Assembly: GCA_038373865.1 (NCBI GenBank)
Contig: JAXGGA010002044.1
Span: 62,001-126,000, forward strand
From: Uloborus plumipes
Taxonomy: Eukaryota; Arthropoda; Arachnida; Araneae; Uloboridae
DNA: 64,000 nucleotides
Direction: 5' to 3'
Made by a program: the position numbers and the translations under genes
The notes under the pieces: model-generated
What the model saw: only the letters and a program-made list of their open reading frames with translations
The model's database searches: none
Told to the model about the DNA's origin: nothing
In this document: piece after piece, positions 25,912 to 38,595 of the stretch
Layout: the number at the start of each line of letters is the position of its first letter
How positions within the stretch are numbered: position 1 is the first letter of the stretch

Positions 25912-26283
25912 TTAATAATATTTCTGCGTGTGGTAAATTTTGAAACATGGTATGCATAGTCCTACATTGCAGTCTTTGCAGTAGTATTTTGTCTCCTTTC
26001 GAACTCTTTTCCCATTTGCATTCGTCTTACTGCAACACACTTTACATTCTCTCGCAGGATTTGCTTTCTTGTCAGTAGGGGGTATTATTTCCAGAAAATG
26101 GCGTTCAATCAATCGACTTAATGACGCTTCATTCGATGGACGACCTCCTCTTGAAACAGGAACGGAAGCTTGACATTTCTGTAACATTTCATCGACCAAA
26201 TCCTTTCGAAACTCCAATTTTTTTTTTCTTCCACCTTCTTCAGTAGGTGCAGTTGTTGTAGAAATAAAAGCTAATATGGGCAC
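25912..26283 (-). pseudogene. piggyBac transposase, C-terminal fragment
   Basis: About 123 codons on the minus strand match the end of piggyBac-type transposases (DDE_Tnp_1_7 / PGBD4-like). A stretch ILAFISTTT resembles the family segment NAFILY. FRKDLVDEMLQK and then a LIERHFLEIIPP block (families have RHFPEKIP) follow. The fragment ends in the cysteine-rich zinc-binding tail: CKVC, CKDC, CIPC and a final H in KIYHTQKYY. The frame stays open a little upstream of the GTG at 26283, but the catalytic domain is not found nearby, so this is about one fifth of the usual 550-600 residues. The frame itself is intact and the zinc ligands are all present. A 5'-truncated transposon relic is most likely. 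A host-domesticated exon is possible but unsupported. Confidence 0.85.
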
Positions 26284-26485
26284 GAAAAAAAGTAAAAGCT
26301 TTGAAGCTTTAAAAATATCAGAAACGCAGCCTGTATGAGGAACGAGTACGACGACTAAGCGTTTAACTGAGGAATTTTACTAATTCAAATAACTGTCGGA
26401 TAAAGACAAAACGTTGGATAATATTCAGGTTCCGCTCAGTACAGAGCACAACAGTAATGAAAGCTATATAAAAAAAAGAGACTAA

Positions 26486-26629
26486 GGGTCCTGCTCCACA
26501 TCAACAGAAAACGCGAGCGTAAAGCAGAAACGTAAAATGGATTAAATGGTGTTTCTATGAAAAGTACTCGGATTTTCGGTTTTTGCCTTCGGTTTCGGTC
26601 GCGTTTTCCGCTGAGGTGGAGCAGGGCCC
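26486..26629. mobile_element. Small MITE with TAA target duplication (144 bp)
   Basis: Left end GGGTCCTGCTCCACATCAAC pairs with the right end (inverse GGGCCCTGCTCCACCTCAGC) for roughly 30 bp through AGAAAACGCGA / GGAAAACGCGA. TAA at 26483-26485 and 26630-26632 is the TSD, suggesting PIF/Harbinger. No coding. Confidence 0.8.
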
Positions 26630-26891
26630 TAACATTACAATGCTTACTGCTGAAATAAAGTTGAGTATAGTTGATGCACATTTAAAAGGAGAAAGAAATT
26701 ATTAACAAGTTTTTGTACATTTTCATATTATTATGAACAATGATTTTAAGAACAGTGGTGTGTACTATAATTGCTTCCCCAAAAGTCCCTAATGTATTAT
26801 TAAACAAAATTTCTTTTTAATGAAAGGCAAGCATAAAAAATATTCAGCAATTATGAAAAATTTCCCATGATTCAAATTATTCGTTTGGTAA

Positions 26892-27003
26892 CCCAGGTAG
26901 CACAAATAACCTTGAAAACGTTTTATAAACGTTTTTAAGCGGTTGTTACAACGTTAATAACCATTTTACAAACTTTAAAAAAAAACGAAGTGTGCTACTT
27001 GGG
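26892..27003. mobile_element. Small MITE (112 bp)
   Basis: Ends CCCAGGTAGCACA and TGTGCTACTTGGG pair at 12 of 13 positions. The interior holds self-similar AAACGTTTTATAAACGTTTT and AACGTTAATAACC blocks. No certain TSD. A half-match to the end (CCCAAGTAGCA) lies at 37130. Confidence 0.65.
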
Positions 27004-29209
27004 AATGTATAAGGAATATCACAGAACAACGTTTGGTTGAAACATTCCCAGTGTTCCATTCTGTTCTTTAGAAAATGGGTTAGTTTAGCGACCCACAACT
27101 ATTATAAAGGGTAACAGAGCTGGCTATTTGAAAACAGAATGTATGGTCACCTTAGTTTTTTTTTTTTTTTTTTTTTTTTTGGGCAAGACGAGTGAAATAC
27201 TACAGTTGGGCAGTTTTCTAAGATAAACATCTCTGGTTGTTAGCATATATTTTCGTAGAAATAGGTAACACACTATAAAATTTAAAACACAACTCTCGGG
27301 CCATAGCATTCCTTCTCAAACCTCACCCGATCGACTTATCTTTTAATCCATTTTTTAAAAGCTTTGACATTAGAAAAAAAGCTACAAAATCACAAATATG
27401 TAAGAAGCTTAATAAAAAGCTTAGGGTAAATAAATACGAACTAAAGTGTTTAAAAAATAAGAATAAAAAAAAAACACGCTAGGAGGCATGAAAATTCATA
27501 CGCTGCAGAACATCACGTCATCACGCTTTATGAAGTACACAATTCATCAGTTCATCAAACTGTGAAATGATAGTTATAAGTGACGGTTGTTATAAGTGAT
27601 AGCATTTTACAGTTTGCAATATTTCTGTATTATATATCTCCAGGAGCCATGGCATTGCAATAAAATGGTAATAGTGTAAAAAGTCTATGTTCCTTTTCAT
27701 CCAGATCCCATTGCTGTCCCATTCTGAAATTTTTACCACATATACACTACATTGGGAAGTAATATATATATATATTTTTTTTCAGATTTTTTAAAAAATA
27801 TACTGTTTGAGATATTCAAGGTCAAATAATGCTTTCGGTGACCTTGAAATTTTAACATCACGAAAACTTATCAAGTCATATAACATATGAAAGCTTGTTT
27901 AAAGAGCTTTAAAATGACATATAACAAAAGACTTTAGCTGCAATAGAAACTGAGAAAATTGAATCTTTGTGTGTACCAAAATTCGACTTTTTGTTATTTT
28001 TCGAGTTTTTTAGGGGGTCCCCCACAAAAAACTAACAGCTGAAAAAAAATTTAAAAATCATTTTTTTGTATCGCTTTATAGACGTATTCAACCCTACTAT
28101 TTTTTTGAAGTTGGTGATGGTCAAGTTTTGAGGCTTGTTGATTTCACTTGGGCTGACCCGTAGGCAAGTTAATAAACGCGAAACAGAAAAGATAAATCTT
28201 TTAAGATAGACAGTAAAAAAGTGCAAAAAATAAAAAAAGAAAAAACGCATATATGTTCAATTTTATAGATACTGTTAAGGATATGTAACTAATAACTGGA
28301 AAAGAGACACCATACAGGAGAAAAAGCAGCTACATTACAGGTACCTCCAAAAATTCATCTCTGTAATCGAAAATCTAAATGGAGAGAAGGGGGAGAGAAG
28401 GACGAGAAATGGGGTCTAAAGCGTAAACTAAAAACATACTTCGTGTGCCCTGAAAACTAAAACGTTTAAATCGAGGTTTATATTGTTTCGTTAAAATTGA
28501 AGTTCGAATACGTGTAACATTGAAAAGTTTTAGAAGGCCTTGCCGAAAATTTTAACTCAATTTCCAAAACGGAGAAGATATTTAATTATAACACATTAAA
28601 ATTTATGTTACATTGTATTTATCACGGCGACTAAAAATAAAATGATTGCCAAATGTCTCCATAGTAGGGTTTACCAAAATCAATAAAGTAGGTTGATTGA
28701 ATTCCTCATTTTCGGTTCATCTTTCATTTTGTGATTTTTAAAGTACAAGATCGTATTTTGATTGGCCTTATTAATGAATGAAATATGTATTGAAAACAAA
28801 TAGAGAAATATGTACAAGATGTCAGTAATAAAGAGTGAGTAAAATATTTTTTCTATAACAGGATTGCAATGCATTGCACTGAGATAGAGAGCTAAAATAG
28901 GACGGGGAAGTTAAGAAAAGTAAACTTAAAAATATTACTCACTAAGTTGTGAATAGTTCTTGCAAGTTCTTAAAAATAAAAACCAAGTAAACATATTTAA
29001 AAATGTTGAGAAATTCAAAGTTTCAAATCTATTTGACATTACCAGTTAATGAGGAGATAAAAGTTAACAGCAAACTATCAAGGGAGAGTAAAAAAATGGA
29101 AAATCTTCCTTATCTGGATTTTTGATTAATTAGTGCTTGTAGTTCAAAGGTAAAACTTGAGGGATTAGTTCCTTTCTAACAGAATAAAAAATCAATTCAT
29201 GCTCCAGAA
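27004..29209. other. AT-rich non-coding DNA
   Basis: No gene seen. It includes a T run at 27157-27180 and a (TA)n patch near 27765. Nothing else was recognised before the LTR insertion. Confidence 0.4.
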
Positions 29210-29214
29210 ATATT

Positions 29215-30365
29215 TGTGGTGTAGTAAGTTAAAAAGTTAATTAAAATGTCATAATCATCCATTCTATAATCTTCAATAATTTACCTCCTAACATAATTTA
29301 AAACATAATTAAAAACTGAAATTCCCAATTAATTCTGCTGAAAGAAAAAAAAAGATAAATATTCTGCTGAAAAGGAAAAGAAAATAGCCTCAAGCATTGC
29401 TCCAATTTCTAACGAAAAACAACCTCATCTGGAAAGCAGTGAGCAAATGACATTAAATTTGGAAAATGATTACATTAGGCCGCGTGATCGTTAGTGTTTA
29501 AAAATCCACAAAACATTATAATAAGACTAGATGAAAAAAAACAAATTATAAAGTTAAATTCTCGAACAGTAAAAATTGCTCACTTACATTCCGCAATTAA
29601 ACACGACATAAAAAAAAACAACTGTACATTGCATTGGAGTGAAATACTCTGGCTCGGCGTTCAGAAAATGCAAGAATACATCATCAAAAAAAAACAAACT
29701 CACCGTATGGGGGTGTACACTCAGGTTTATTCATTGGTTATTAACAACATTTCTAGTTCTTTACAATCTCCTTCATCTTTGTACCAACAATATCTTTAAG
29801 TCGTTGATGCTGTACATCACACCTCGGATGATTGGGTACCAGAATTGGTGCTCAAAATTTTAATATCCAGAGACACACAAAACTGGCCCCATATCCGTTC
29901 ACAAAATCGACTGGTCCTCACAATCTCTACCAAAATCTTTTAAAAGAATCAGAAGAAGCGTCCCGCAATCTGTGGTGCAGCTCCTTATATCTCCTGTTGT
30001 GTGTCGTTTGGCTTCACTTTACTTCTTTCCTTCACCTCCCTTGCCAGATCCCCCTATGTCTTCTTTTTAGCTGCTTTTTCTCTCCTTAATTGATTTCATC
30101 CAGGCTCATCACAGCCCTTCCCTGCAACCGTGACCTTTTTCTTCCCGTCGTGGGAGGAGTCCGAATTCCCCTGTGCTCGTAAATTGGGGGTGCGTCAGAT
30201 ACATCCTGTCTTCGTTCTCCTTTGCCAAAAACTGCTGCTTCTCTTTGCGCGGCCGGACGATTCCATTTAGTTTTCTTCGTCAAATCGGGGAAGGGAGAGG
30301 CGCTGGACTTAGCGAATTTTCGTAGAGTGTTCAGTGAAGTTTCATGAAGTCATGTACCCACCACA
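29215..30365 (-). repeat. LTR copy 1 (1151 bp)
   Basis: Direct repeat partner of 30531-31681, starting TGTGGTGTAGTAAG and ending TGTACCCACCACA. Short frames inside (29494-29799, 30086-30283 minus) recur in the other copy simply because the LTRs are duplicates, and they match no protein I know. A GC-richer block at about 30100-30300 may be the U3 end. Confidence 0.9.
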
Positions 30366-30530
30366 TTCTTCCGGTGGTACGAGAAGAAAAAAAAAAGGAA
30401 AAAAAAAAAAAGAAAACTAACCAGTCCATGCGGTGTGGAGACTAGCACACTACTATCATTAGAACCAATTCTGCAACATAGTAAACTTTTAAATTTCAAT
30501 GAATAAATATATAGTGAAAAACAAAATTAC
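30366..30530. other. 165-bp interior between the two LTRs
   Basis: Contains an A/G-rich run (30382-30417) and AT-rich non-coding sequence. TTCTTCCG adjoins LTR 1 and could be a polypurine tract read on the minus strand. TGGTACGAGAAG at 30375 could instead be a primer-binding site on the plus strand. No coding potential. Confidence 0.7.
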
Positions 30531-31681
30531 TGTGGTGTAGTAAGTTAAAAAGTTAATTAATATGTCATAATCATCCATTCTATAATCTTCAATAATTTAC
30601 CTCCTAACATAATTTAAAACATAATTAAAAACTGAAATTCCCAATTAATTCTGCTGAAAGAAAAAAAAAGATAAATATTCTGCTGAAAAGGAAAAGAAAA
30701 TAGCCTCAAGCATTGCTCCAATTTCTAACGAAAAACAACCTCATCTGGAAAGCAGTGAGCAAATGACATTAAATTTGGAAAATGATTACATTAGGCCGCG
30801 TGATCGTTAGTGTTTAAAAATCCACAAAACATTATAATAAGACTAGATGAAAAAAAACAAATTATAAAGTTAAATTCTCGAACAGTAAAAATTGCTCACT
30901 TACATTCCGCAATTAAACACGACATAAAAAAAAACAACTGTACATTGCATTGGAGTGAAATACTCTGGCTCGGCGTTCAGAAAATGCAAGAATACATCAT
31001 CAAAAAAAAACAAACTCACCGTATGGGGGTGTACACTCAGGTTTATTCATTGGTTATTAACAACATTTCTAGTTCTTTACAATCTCCTTCATCTTTGTAC
31101 CAACAATATCTTTAAGTCGTTGATGCTGTACATCACACCTCGGATGATTGGGTACCAGAATTGGTGCTCAAAATTTTAATATCCAGAGACACACAAAACT
31201 GGCCCCATATCCGTTCACAAAATCGACTGGTCCTCACAATCTCTACCAAAATCTTTTAAAAGAATCAGAAGAAGCTTCTTGCAATCTGTGGTGCAGCTCC
31301 TTATATCTCCTGTTGTGTGTCGTTTGGCTTCACTTTACTTCTTTCCTTCACCTCCCTTGCCAGATCCCCCTATGTCTTCTTTTTAGCTGCTTTTTCTCTC
31401 CTTAATTGATTTCATCCAGGCTCATCACAGCCCTTCCCTGCAACCGTGACCTTTTTCTTCCCGTCGTGGGAGGAGTCCGAATTCCCCTGTGCTCGTAAAT
31501 TGGGGGTGCGTCAGATACATCCTGTCTTCGTTCTCCTTTGCCAAAAACTGCTGCTTCTCTTTGCGCGGCCGGACGATTCCATTTAGTTTTCTTCGTCAAA
31601 TCGGGGAAGGGAGAGGCGCTGGACTTAGCGAATTTTCGTAGAGTGTTCAGTGAAGTTTCATGAAGTCATGTACCCACCACA
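30531..31681 (-). repeat. LTR copy 2 (1151 bp)
   Basis: Offset exactly 1316 bp from copy 1 over its whole length. Differs at 30561, 31276, 31279 and 31280 by my reading. Followed directly by the TSD ATATT. Confidence 0.9.
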
Positions 31682-32196
31682 ATATTGATTTCCGTTTAAC
31701 TATAGTTTCTTAGACGAGCTGCAAGTCAACATCGTTAAAGGATTGGATTTTGTATTCTATTTTTAAAAAGTACATTTCAGAACAGTAAATGCGATTCTGA
31801 AAACTGTTTTTAAATAGTATAGCAGTTAAAAATTAAAATATTTAACTTCGAACTATTTATTTTAAAACTCTCTTAGTTCAACTTTACAACGTAAAAAAGA
31901 GATACATTATACTATGGTAAAGGTGACTGATACATGCTCCTGCTAAAAAGCAACAACTTTAGGGGTACTGGATTTCGGGTTGTCCTCCGATGTTCTGTAT
32001 GTATTGAAACGGTATTAGTGGTGCTTCCTTTTACTGTGTATTATCCGAGGTAAATAACATGTGACATCATGGCCATACTCTTGAAGAAAAAAAAAGGAAA
32101 AGAAAAAGCTATTCTGCTCGCATCTGCATTAAAAACGTTACTATACTGTGCTTATTTTGTAGTAATCTTTCTAAATGTCACCGTTTATTCGATTAA

Positions 32197-32716
32197 CCAA
32201 TTTATGCCTAAGTTTTTTTTTAATTTTTTATTAATTTTTATCTACTTAAAACTCTTACTTGGAATGGTTTATATACATTTTAGTTTTACAATAGTTCGCC
32301 GTTGCCATATTTATTAAGTTATTTAACGTCCTGTTTATGGGATATTTTGCAGATATAGGAGCAAAGTACGACCTTACTTGACTTGCCTTCCGCAACGTTA
32401 CTTTGCAAAAGTAATCTCTAATGAATTTTATGCAAATCATTTTAAAATAGTTTATTTTATGAAAAATAAGTTCACACACAAAAAAAAAAACTTACTTTCT
32501 GTGGATACCCATGCTGGATCGTGGCTAGACTGATTTGTCTGAAAATAGCTGTCAATAAAATTCTGATGTCCAACTAGTGGCTCTAACTGGTTTTCTCAAG
32601 AAGAAGGACTATTTAACTTGTAAAAAACAGCTTTAGTAAAATGATATACCCATTACATGGTTTTGTATGCAGTAACTAACAAGCGTCCCGTTTTTAGGCT
32701 ACTCGGCATAAATGGG
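32197..32716 (+). mobile_element. piggyBac-type MITE, copy 1 (about 520 bp)
   Basis: Starts after TTAA (32193-32196) with CCAATTTATGCC and ends GGCATAAATGGG. The right flank is CTAG where TTAA is expected. It aligns end to end with 62277-62776 and with the reverse complement of 48516-49036. Non-coding. Confidence 0.8.
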
Positions 32717-32720
32717 CTAG

Positions 32721-35700
32721 AACAAAAAACATTTCCACTGTTTCCACACAGATAAGGCGTGCACCAGGTTTAACGAAAGAGTATATTTGGCGAGATACAA
32801 CAAAGCTGACTTCATCTCTGGCTATTAAGTTTTAGCCTCAAATGTTGTGCAACTGTGTCAAATATTGAATAACTACCCGAACATGTTTTATTACTGGAAA
32901 ATTAGCAATTTTGCAGTTTTGAACTTTAACCTCAGTTGCCAGTATTATACTGTAAAAAGAACATTTTTTTTAGTATATAGTGTTAAATGACTGCCAACTA
33001 AGGTAAGAAAAGTAGTCTGATGTTGCTTCAACGAACTAAAAGAGAGCAATTTTAACGTGTCTAGGTAAACTTCAAGTATTCTTCTATTTCATGATTTGGT
33101 TATATTTTTTATTACATTGCTTACTTACCAAATACTTCGATCCAAAAAAGTCTAACATTATGTCTAGTTGGTTAAGCTCTGTACCAAAGAAGTTCCGCAA
33201 AAGACTGCGACAGTGAAGAGTTTATTGGATGTGAACACGTCAACTTCTGGATTTCTGAAAAGTTCTTTCATAGAGTGGTAAACTCTATCTGCGAACACAG
33301 TTAAACTTAGCAGCAAAACAGTGATTTCGCTTAACAATTTAAAAGGAAACTTTTATGACACTTTTTTGTGATAAACCTTTTGATTGTTTAGTACAATGTG
33401 AAAGAGCATAATTTTTTAATGTATATGCAACTATATTTAATTATATTCTAAATGCACAGGAACGTACTTTTTACTAAATATCAATAATTCCGGGTTATTG
33501 GGTAATATTTCTACAAAAAAAGGTAATTTTAAAAACTTCCATTTTGTTTAAAAGAAGTGAAAATTTGCTTAGTATACTTACAAGGTCTGACTTAGTAGGC
33601 ACTTATGCATGTGAATTAACATTTTTCTTTAGAATATGTCCTTTAATTTTGAGTGTTGTACTTTTTTCATTGAAGCAGCAATGTTTGAATGATGGCATAA
33701 AATGTTTCAAAAAGTTTGTAAGAATAATTAGTGACAATTGTTCTTGAGGTATCAATCCACAATGGTTTTATTTTAAACAACCCTGTTTCGTGAAGAAAAT
33801 AACTTTTTTACCTGATACAAGCGGAAAATTTCCGTAATTATCTTTTGCTCCAAATGTCAAAGATAATCTGTTGAAAAGGTGCTTGAGAAAATTTCCGCCC
33901 ACTTCAAACAATGTTAGTTGAACAAGTTAAAAAAACATTTACTAATTAGAAAGCAGTTGTTTCCCAATCGAAAAGGTATCTCTTTAGTAAAATCTTAACA
34001 TTCATTCCCATTCATGTTTGATAATTTATTTTTAGCTATAAAGGGGATCTAGTTGTATAAACTATAAATAAAATTCATAACGATATTGCGAATTGAGTAA
34101 CAGCAAACTCTATTTGGATGCTCTAAAGAACGTAAATTATGCACGTGACTAATGATGGGGGTTACAGTTAAACAATTGCATTGTTAAAACAATATTTTCT
34201 TCCCTTCCAGATACTTGATTCTAATTTAAAAAATCTGATCTACGATAAATGAGGGAACGAAATTGAAAGTTTAACGCAAATAAATATACTCTTAAGTCAA
34301 ATATTTCTCTTTTATAATGTATTTAAATACGCACTCAAAAAGTTATAAGGATAAAACACATTGATAAGATGTCTGTATTTGAAAAGCTATCAGATGTAAG
34401 ATTTTTAAGAGATGAATTGGTTTAAAACAAAAACAAAAAAGGCATAATGCTAAATGAAAATGCAGTATTTTGAATAGTTTCAGATTCGTTAAATATGCTT
34501 TACAAGCATAAGATGTTTGTTTGAAACTCCTACTCGTAAATATGTACTAAAATGAATGAACAAATTGAAAAAAAAAAATAAATAAATAAAACAAAGCTTA
34601 ACATTATCGACCAGACTCTTCACGTAAACTAAACGCAGATTCTCAAAACTTTTAAGCAGTATGTCAATCTGAGTATCATAGATCTACCTTTTATTTTGTA
34701 AAACTAAAATGAAATTATAACAATACATTCGAATCTGAAAAACAAAGTTCAAATTGCCTAAACTAAAGTGAATAAATAAATAAAAAATATAAATGAATCC
34801 GTTTAACATAAAAGGGAAACTATGCTCATCTCCATAATAGCTAAACTAAAAGATAATAACACAACATGAATGTGTGAACACTTACAGTAAAACTGCTGAC
34901 GCGTGTTTCTTGGTTTAAGAAATCCCATTTTCAATGAAAAAGTAGTGAGATTCAGGATAAAAGACATATCTTCCTTTGTCAGATATCATTTCACCAATCA
35001 GCGCATTTCTTTTGTTTTGAAACAGCGGTTCCTTATAACTCCAGAAGCACGTGTCTGCAGTTATTCTAGAAATTTGCTTATTGACATTTATAAAATCTTT
35101 TATTTATCATCACCAAAGCCTTTATTTAATGTTTACTATGATCGTAATCAGTTAAAGATATCTACTTTGGATTTACAGGGCACGAAGACTTTACGATTTA
35201 GTGAATTAATGACAATCGTTAAGTGCTGTTACTTCCTTCTCAAGTGAAACGAACAAACAAAAAAAGCTAGTCCTGAATTTTACATACATTATTTTCTTAA
35301 GTCATATTAGGAAAAACAATGGTAGCCAAAATATATACCACTAGTTATCGACGCATTCTTCAAAGCAGGTCTTATTAAATATAGCAGGTTTTGAAGCATT
35401 CTTATATTTAAAAAAATACTAGCTGGAACTTCAATAATATTATAAATACAAGTTTTTTTAACTTTTACTCTTCACAAAATGATTTTGATTTTCAGGAGTA
35501 AACGAAGCATTGCCTTAATGAATTTCGTATTTGACATAAATCTGTCAACTTTGAAATTTTGCCATAATTATGAGCAATGTTTCAAGTAGCTTCATGGTTC
35601 ATTTATTGAAATCATCAAAATAATTTTGCTTAGTAAGTAAAAATTCAAAAAGCGATTTAAAAAAAAAAAATGTTTAGTTCTTTTTTTAAAAGAAAATTAA

Positions 35701-36912
35701 ATCGGAGGTGATATAGTTTTTAATTCTTTTTATAGATTTTATTTGTACTTTGATTCACATTGTATCATTTTACTACTCTTAGTTTTCTAGAGTTTTCGCA
35801 AATTTTATGTTTTACTACAGTTATCAAATCAGAAATTTTAACCGTTTCTTTCAAACACACTCTAAACGTTTCAACGAAACATAGAACACGAACAGCATAG
35901 GCGAATACTACATGGAAGAACTACTAAATGTTAAAAGGAATATTTCAGATGCTGATGGTTGTTTGGAAAAATCCAAAGGTAAAAAATCAATGAAAAAGAA
36001 AAAAAAAAAACGAATCAATGAACTTTACGTCACATGTCATGTAACTCTGTTTTAATTCATGCACTTTTAAAACATTAAAATATATTAGAGAATCCTTATT
36101 GAAGGGGAATATTTGCGCTGATATAGCTAATATGCTGATGTTTCTAAAAATGTAAAGTTGAGGAATCTCAAAAAGCATTTTAAAAACCCACAAATATCTA
36201 AAACTAGAAAAAAGGAAATAATGCTGTGTCTACGTACGTGTGTATCAAGAGAGTGGCCAATGACCATACTCTAACAAGATGTTTAAAATAATTCTAAACG
36301 TAAACATGTTTGTATACTTCTTTAAAATGTGCATGAATGTATATCTTCTTAAACATCTATCGTTTCTCAACACATTTCTCTCAAAGCAAATGACTATTAA
36401 CTCTTGTAAAATGCACTTAACTATCTTTTCAAAATGTCAATATAATTTTATCTCCAAATAAACTTAGCTTTATAAGCCAAAAGGAAACAGTGAATACGAT
36501 AATAAGACTAATTATCAAGGACAAGAAACTAAAACGATTTTCTTGAAAGAATTGTAATCACACTTAAACTATGAACAATAAAAACCAAATTCTGTCTGAA
36601 ACAAGTCTGGTTTTATTTATAACTATGAAAGACAACTTGCTTTTCTTAATGACAGTTTAACTATGACATATGTTTGCTAAGTACTGATTGAATAAACAAT
36701 TGATATATACATTTTTTTCTAATAGATATAAAAAACCTTTTCTTTTCTTCTAATAGATCTCTTTTACGAGCAATTACATCAAAACTGCAAATGATTATCA
36801 AATGCACTTCGTGACGAACCATCGACTAACAGATAAATTAGAAAATTTTTTGGAAGAACTATAAAAAATAAAGATTTCTATGCAAATTCTAAATGTTATT
36901 CACGGAATGACC
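32721..36912. other. AT-rich non-coding DNA
   Basis: A half-copy of the 13597-13774 fold-back lies near 32925-32970. A 114-codon open frame at 34903-35247 starts from a GTG directly after a stop and matches nothing I know. I do not call it a gene. Nothing else recognised. Confidence 0.4.
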
Positions 36913-38595
36913 ATAAGTTCTTAGTGTATGAGCTAATATTTAGAAAAGTGCCAATTTGAGTCCCAAGTGAATTTTCACCAGTATTTCAATAACTAGTTAA
37001 AACAATAATTTTCCCCAGAAAGAAGATAAGTTTCTCTTTCATTTCATCTAATAACATCAGAAAAAAAAAAAATTTTTTTTCATCAGAAAATATTGTGTTT
37101 ATACATCAAAAATCAGATCGGTAACGTGTCCCAAGTAGCAAAGCTTAGCATGCAAACAGGTCATGCGCACTTTCTAACTTCCCAAAAAAACGCACTTGCA
37201 CAAAAAACGATTCTATTTTTACCCCTTTGTTAATATTTTACTTCATTTTTGTTTTAATCGATTTCTGATTTTCTAGCTGATGCGAAATAAGCGTGTCCCA
37301 AGTTCCGCCGTCAGAGTGGTAACAATAACTTCCGATCTATGTTTAGGCTCCCAAAATCATTTCCTACACCTATACCACGTGATACTGAGTACCTGGTGGA
37401 AAGTTTTATCGAATCGTAATTAAAAATTTGCATTTCTGCATCTAAAATTGTAGGTAAGATTTTTAAAGTGATTTTATAAAATGTGTGTCATTTGAGTCAT
37501 CAGATCGGTAACACGCTCTAAAATGCGCAGTTTTTATTATTTTAAAAATTATTTTATATATAAGTATAGTCCTTTGTTACAAGTGTAAAAACCACGTGTT
37601 TGATTTTGGTTTAGTGCGATCGACTCGGAAATAAAAAAAAAAACTTTGTCAGTTTGTCAGATCGGTAACAGTCAGAGCGGTAACATTGAAAAACAGCGAA
37701 TATGTTACAGAACTAACTCACACGTTTCAGAATTATAAAAAGCAAAAATCATACTTTAGCCATATATATTGAATATTTTTGTTCTTAAAAAATGAAAAGC
37801 AATGAGTTTTAGTACAATTGCTTCATTTGTGGTTTGTATGACCTAACAATAGAAGTTAGTAAAATAAGAAAAATTGACACTGCAGAAATTAAGTTAATTA
37901 ATTATTATTATTTTAATTAATTAATTTATTTATTTATTTTATTTATTTATTATTTTTTTTTGGTGCTTCAATTTCTCATAACTTCGCTAAATAACTAGAT
38001 AATAACTAGCATGCTAAATTTGAATTTCTGATCAAGAAATTAAATTTCCTGCAACTAATTAAAGAAAAGCAAGCAGCAGAGTTGTGTGTTGAAAAAGTTG
38101 AAGTTGTGTGTTGTTTTAAAACAAAACAAATGTTTTATTAGCTTGGATTTGGTAATCTCATAATTTATTTTATCTAAAAAGCTTATCGCTCATTTTTATT
38201 TCCAAGAAATGCTTTTTCATAATGAAATTTGATTTTTTAGCCTAATATATATATTTTAATATAATTATCTTAATTCTATGTTAAAAATGCAAGGAAATGA
38301 TATCATATTTAGAGATGTTAACGAAAACTGAAAGCATAAACTCAAATATGTAACTCATATTAACATCAGATCTGTAACATTCATCAGATCTGTAACGGCT
38401 TAAAAGTGAGTAATCTAAGGAGGGGGTAAATAACTTCCTTGACCTCCTCCCTTTTATTTTCTTGCATTTAGACCCAATTTAGACTTAAAATCCAATATTA
38501 TTTTTTTTCTGCAAAAAAAATTTTTTTTCAGAAAACTCCAACTTCAAATTGGCACTTTTCTAAATATTGGCTCGTATATCATTAAAGAAACTTAT
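36913..38595. mobile_element. Non-autonomous inverted-repeat element with repeated 12-bp motif
   Basis: The arm at 36913-36960 (ATAAGTT then CTAATATTTAGAAAAGTGCC then AATTTGAG) pairs with 38544-38595. The inner parts AGAAAAGTGCCAATTTGA are perfect. AT-rich complementary runs follow just inside both arms. The interior has no gene but carries seven copies of CAGA(T/G)(C/T)(G/T)GTAAC at 37114, 37312, 37501, 37658, 37673, 38367 and 38385, all on the plus strand. The TSD is unclear. Superfamily unknown. Confidence 0.7.

Larger units (their letters stand above)
29215..31681 (-). mobile_element. LTR-retrotransposon insertion with almost no interior
   Basis: Two 1151-bp direct repeats surround 165 bp. 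The whole unit is flanked by a perfect 5-bp TSD ATATT (29210-29214 and 31682-31686). Each repeat begins TGTGGTG and ends CACCACA, as LTRs do. Reading the repeats side by side I find only four differences (29245, 29960, 29963, 29964 against the partner at +1316) and no length change, so insertion is recent. There is no gag or pol. Orientation is uncertain. Minus is favoured by a purine tract (CGGAAGAA, complement of 30366-30373) abutting the LTR, TATAAG (complement of 29984-29989) and AATAAA (complement of 29726-29731), but no standard primer-binding site is seen. Confidence 0.9.

Noticed and set aside
29494..31599. Repeated frames of 101, 74, 85 and 65 codons
   Set aside because: They recur because they lie in duplicated LTRs, and recurrence is not evidence of coding.
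34903..35247. Open frame of 114 codons with ordinary-looking composition
   Set aside because: Starts from GTG just after a stop, matches no family I recognise, and has no splice or promoter context. Such lengths occur by chance in 64 kb.
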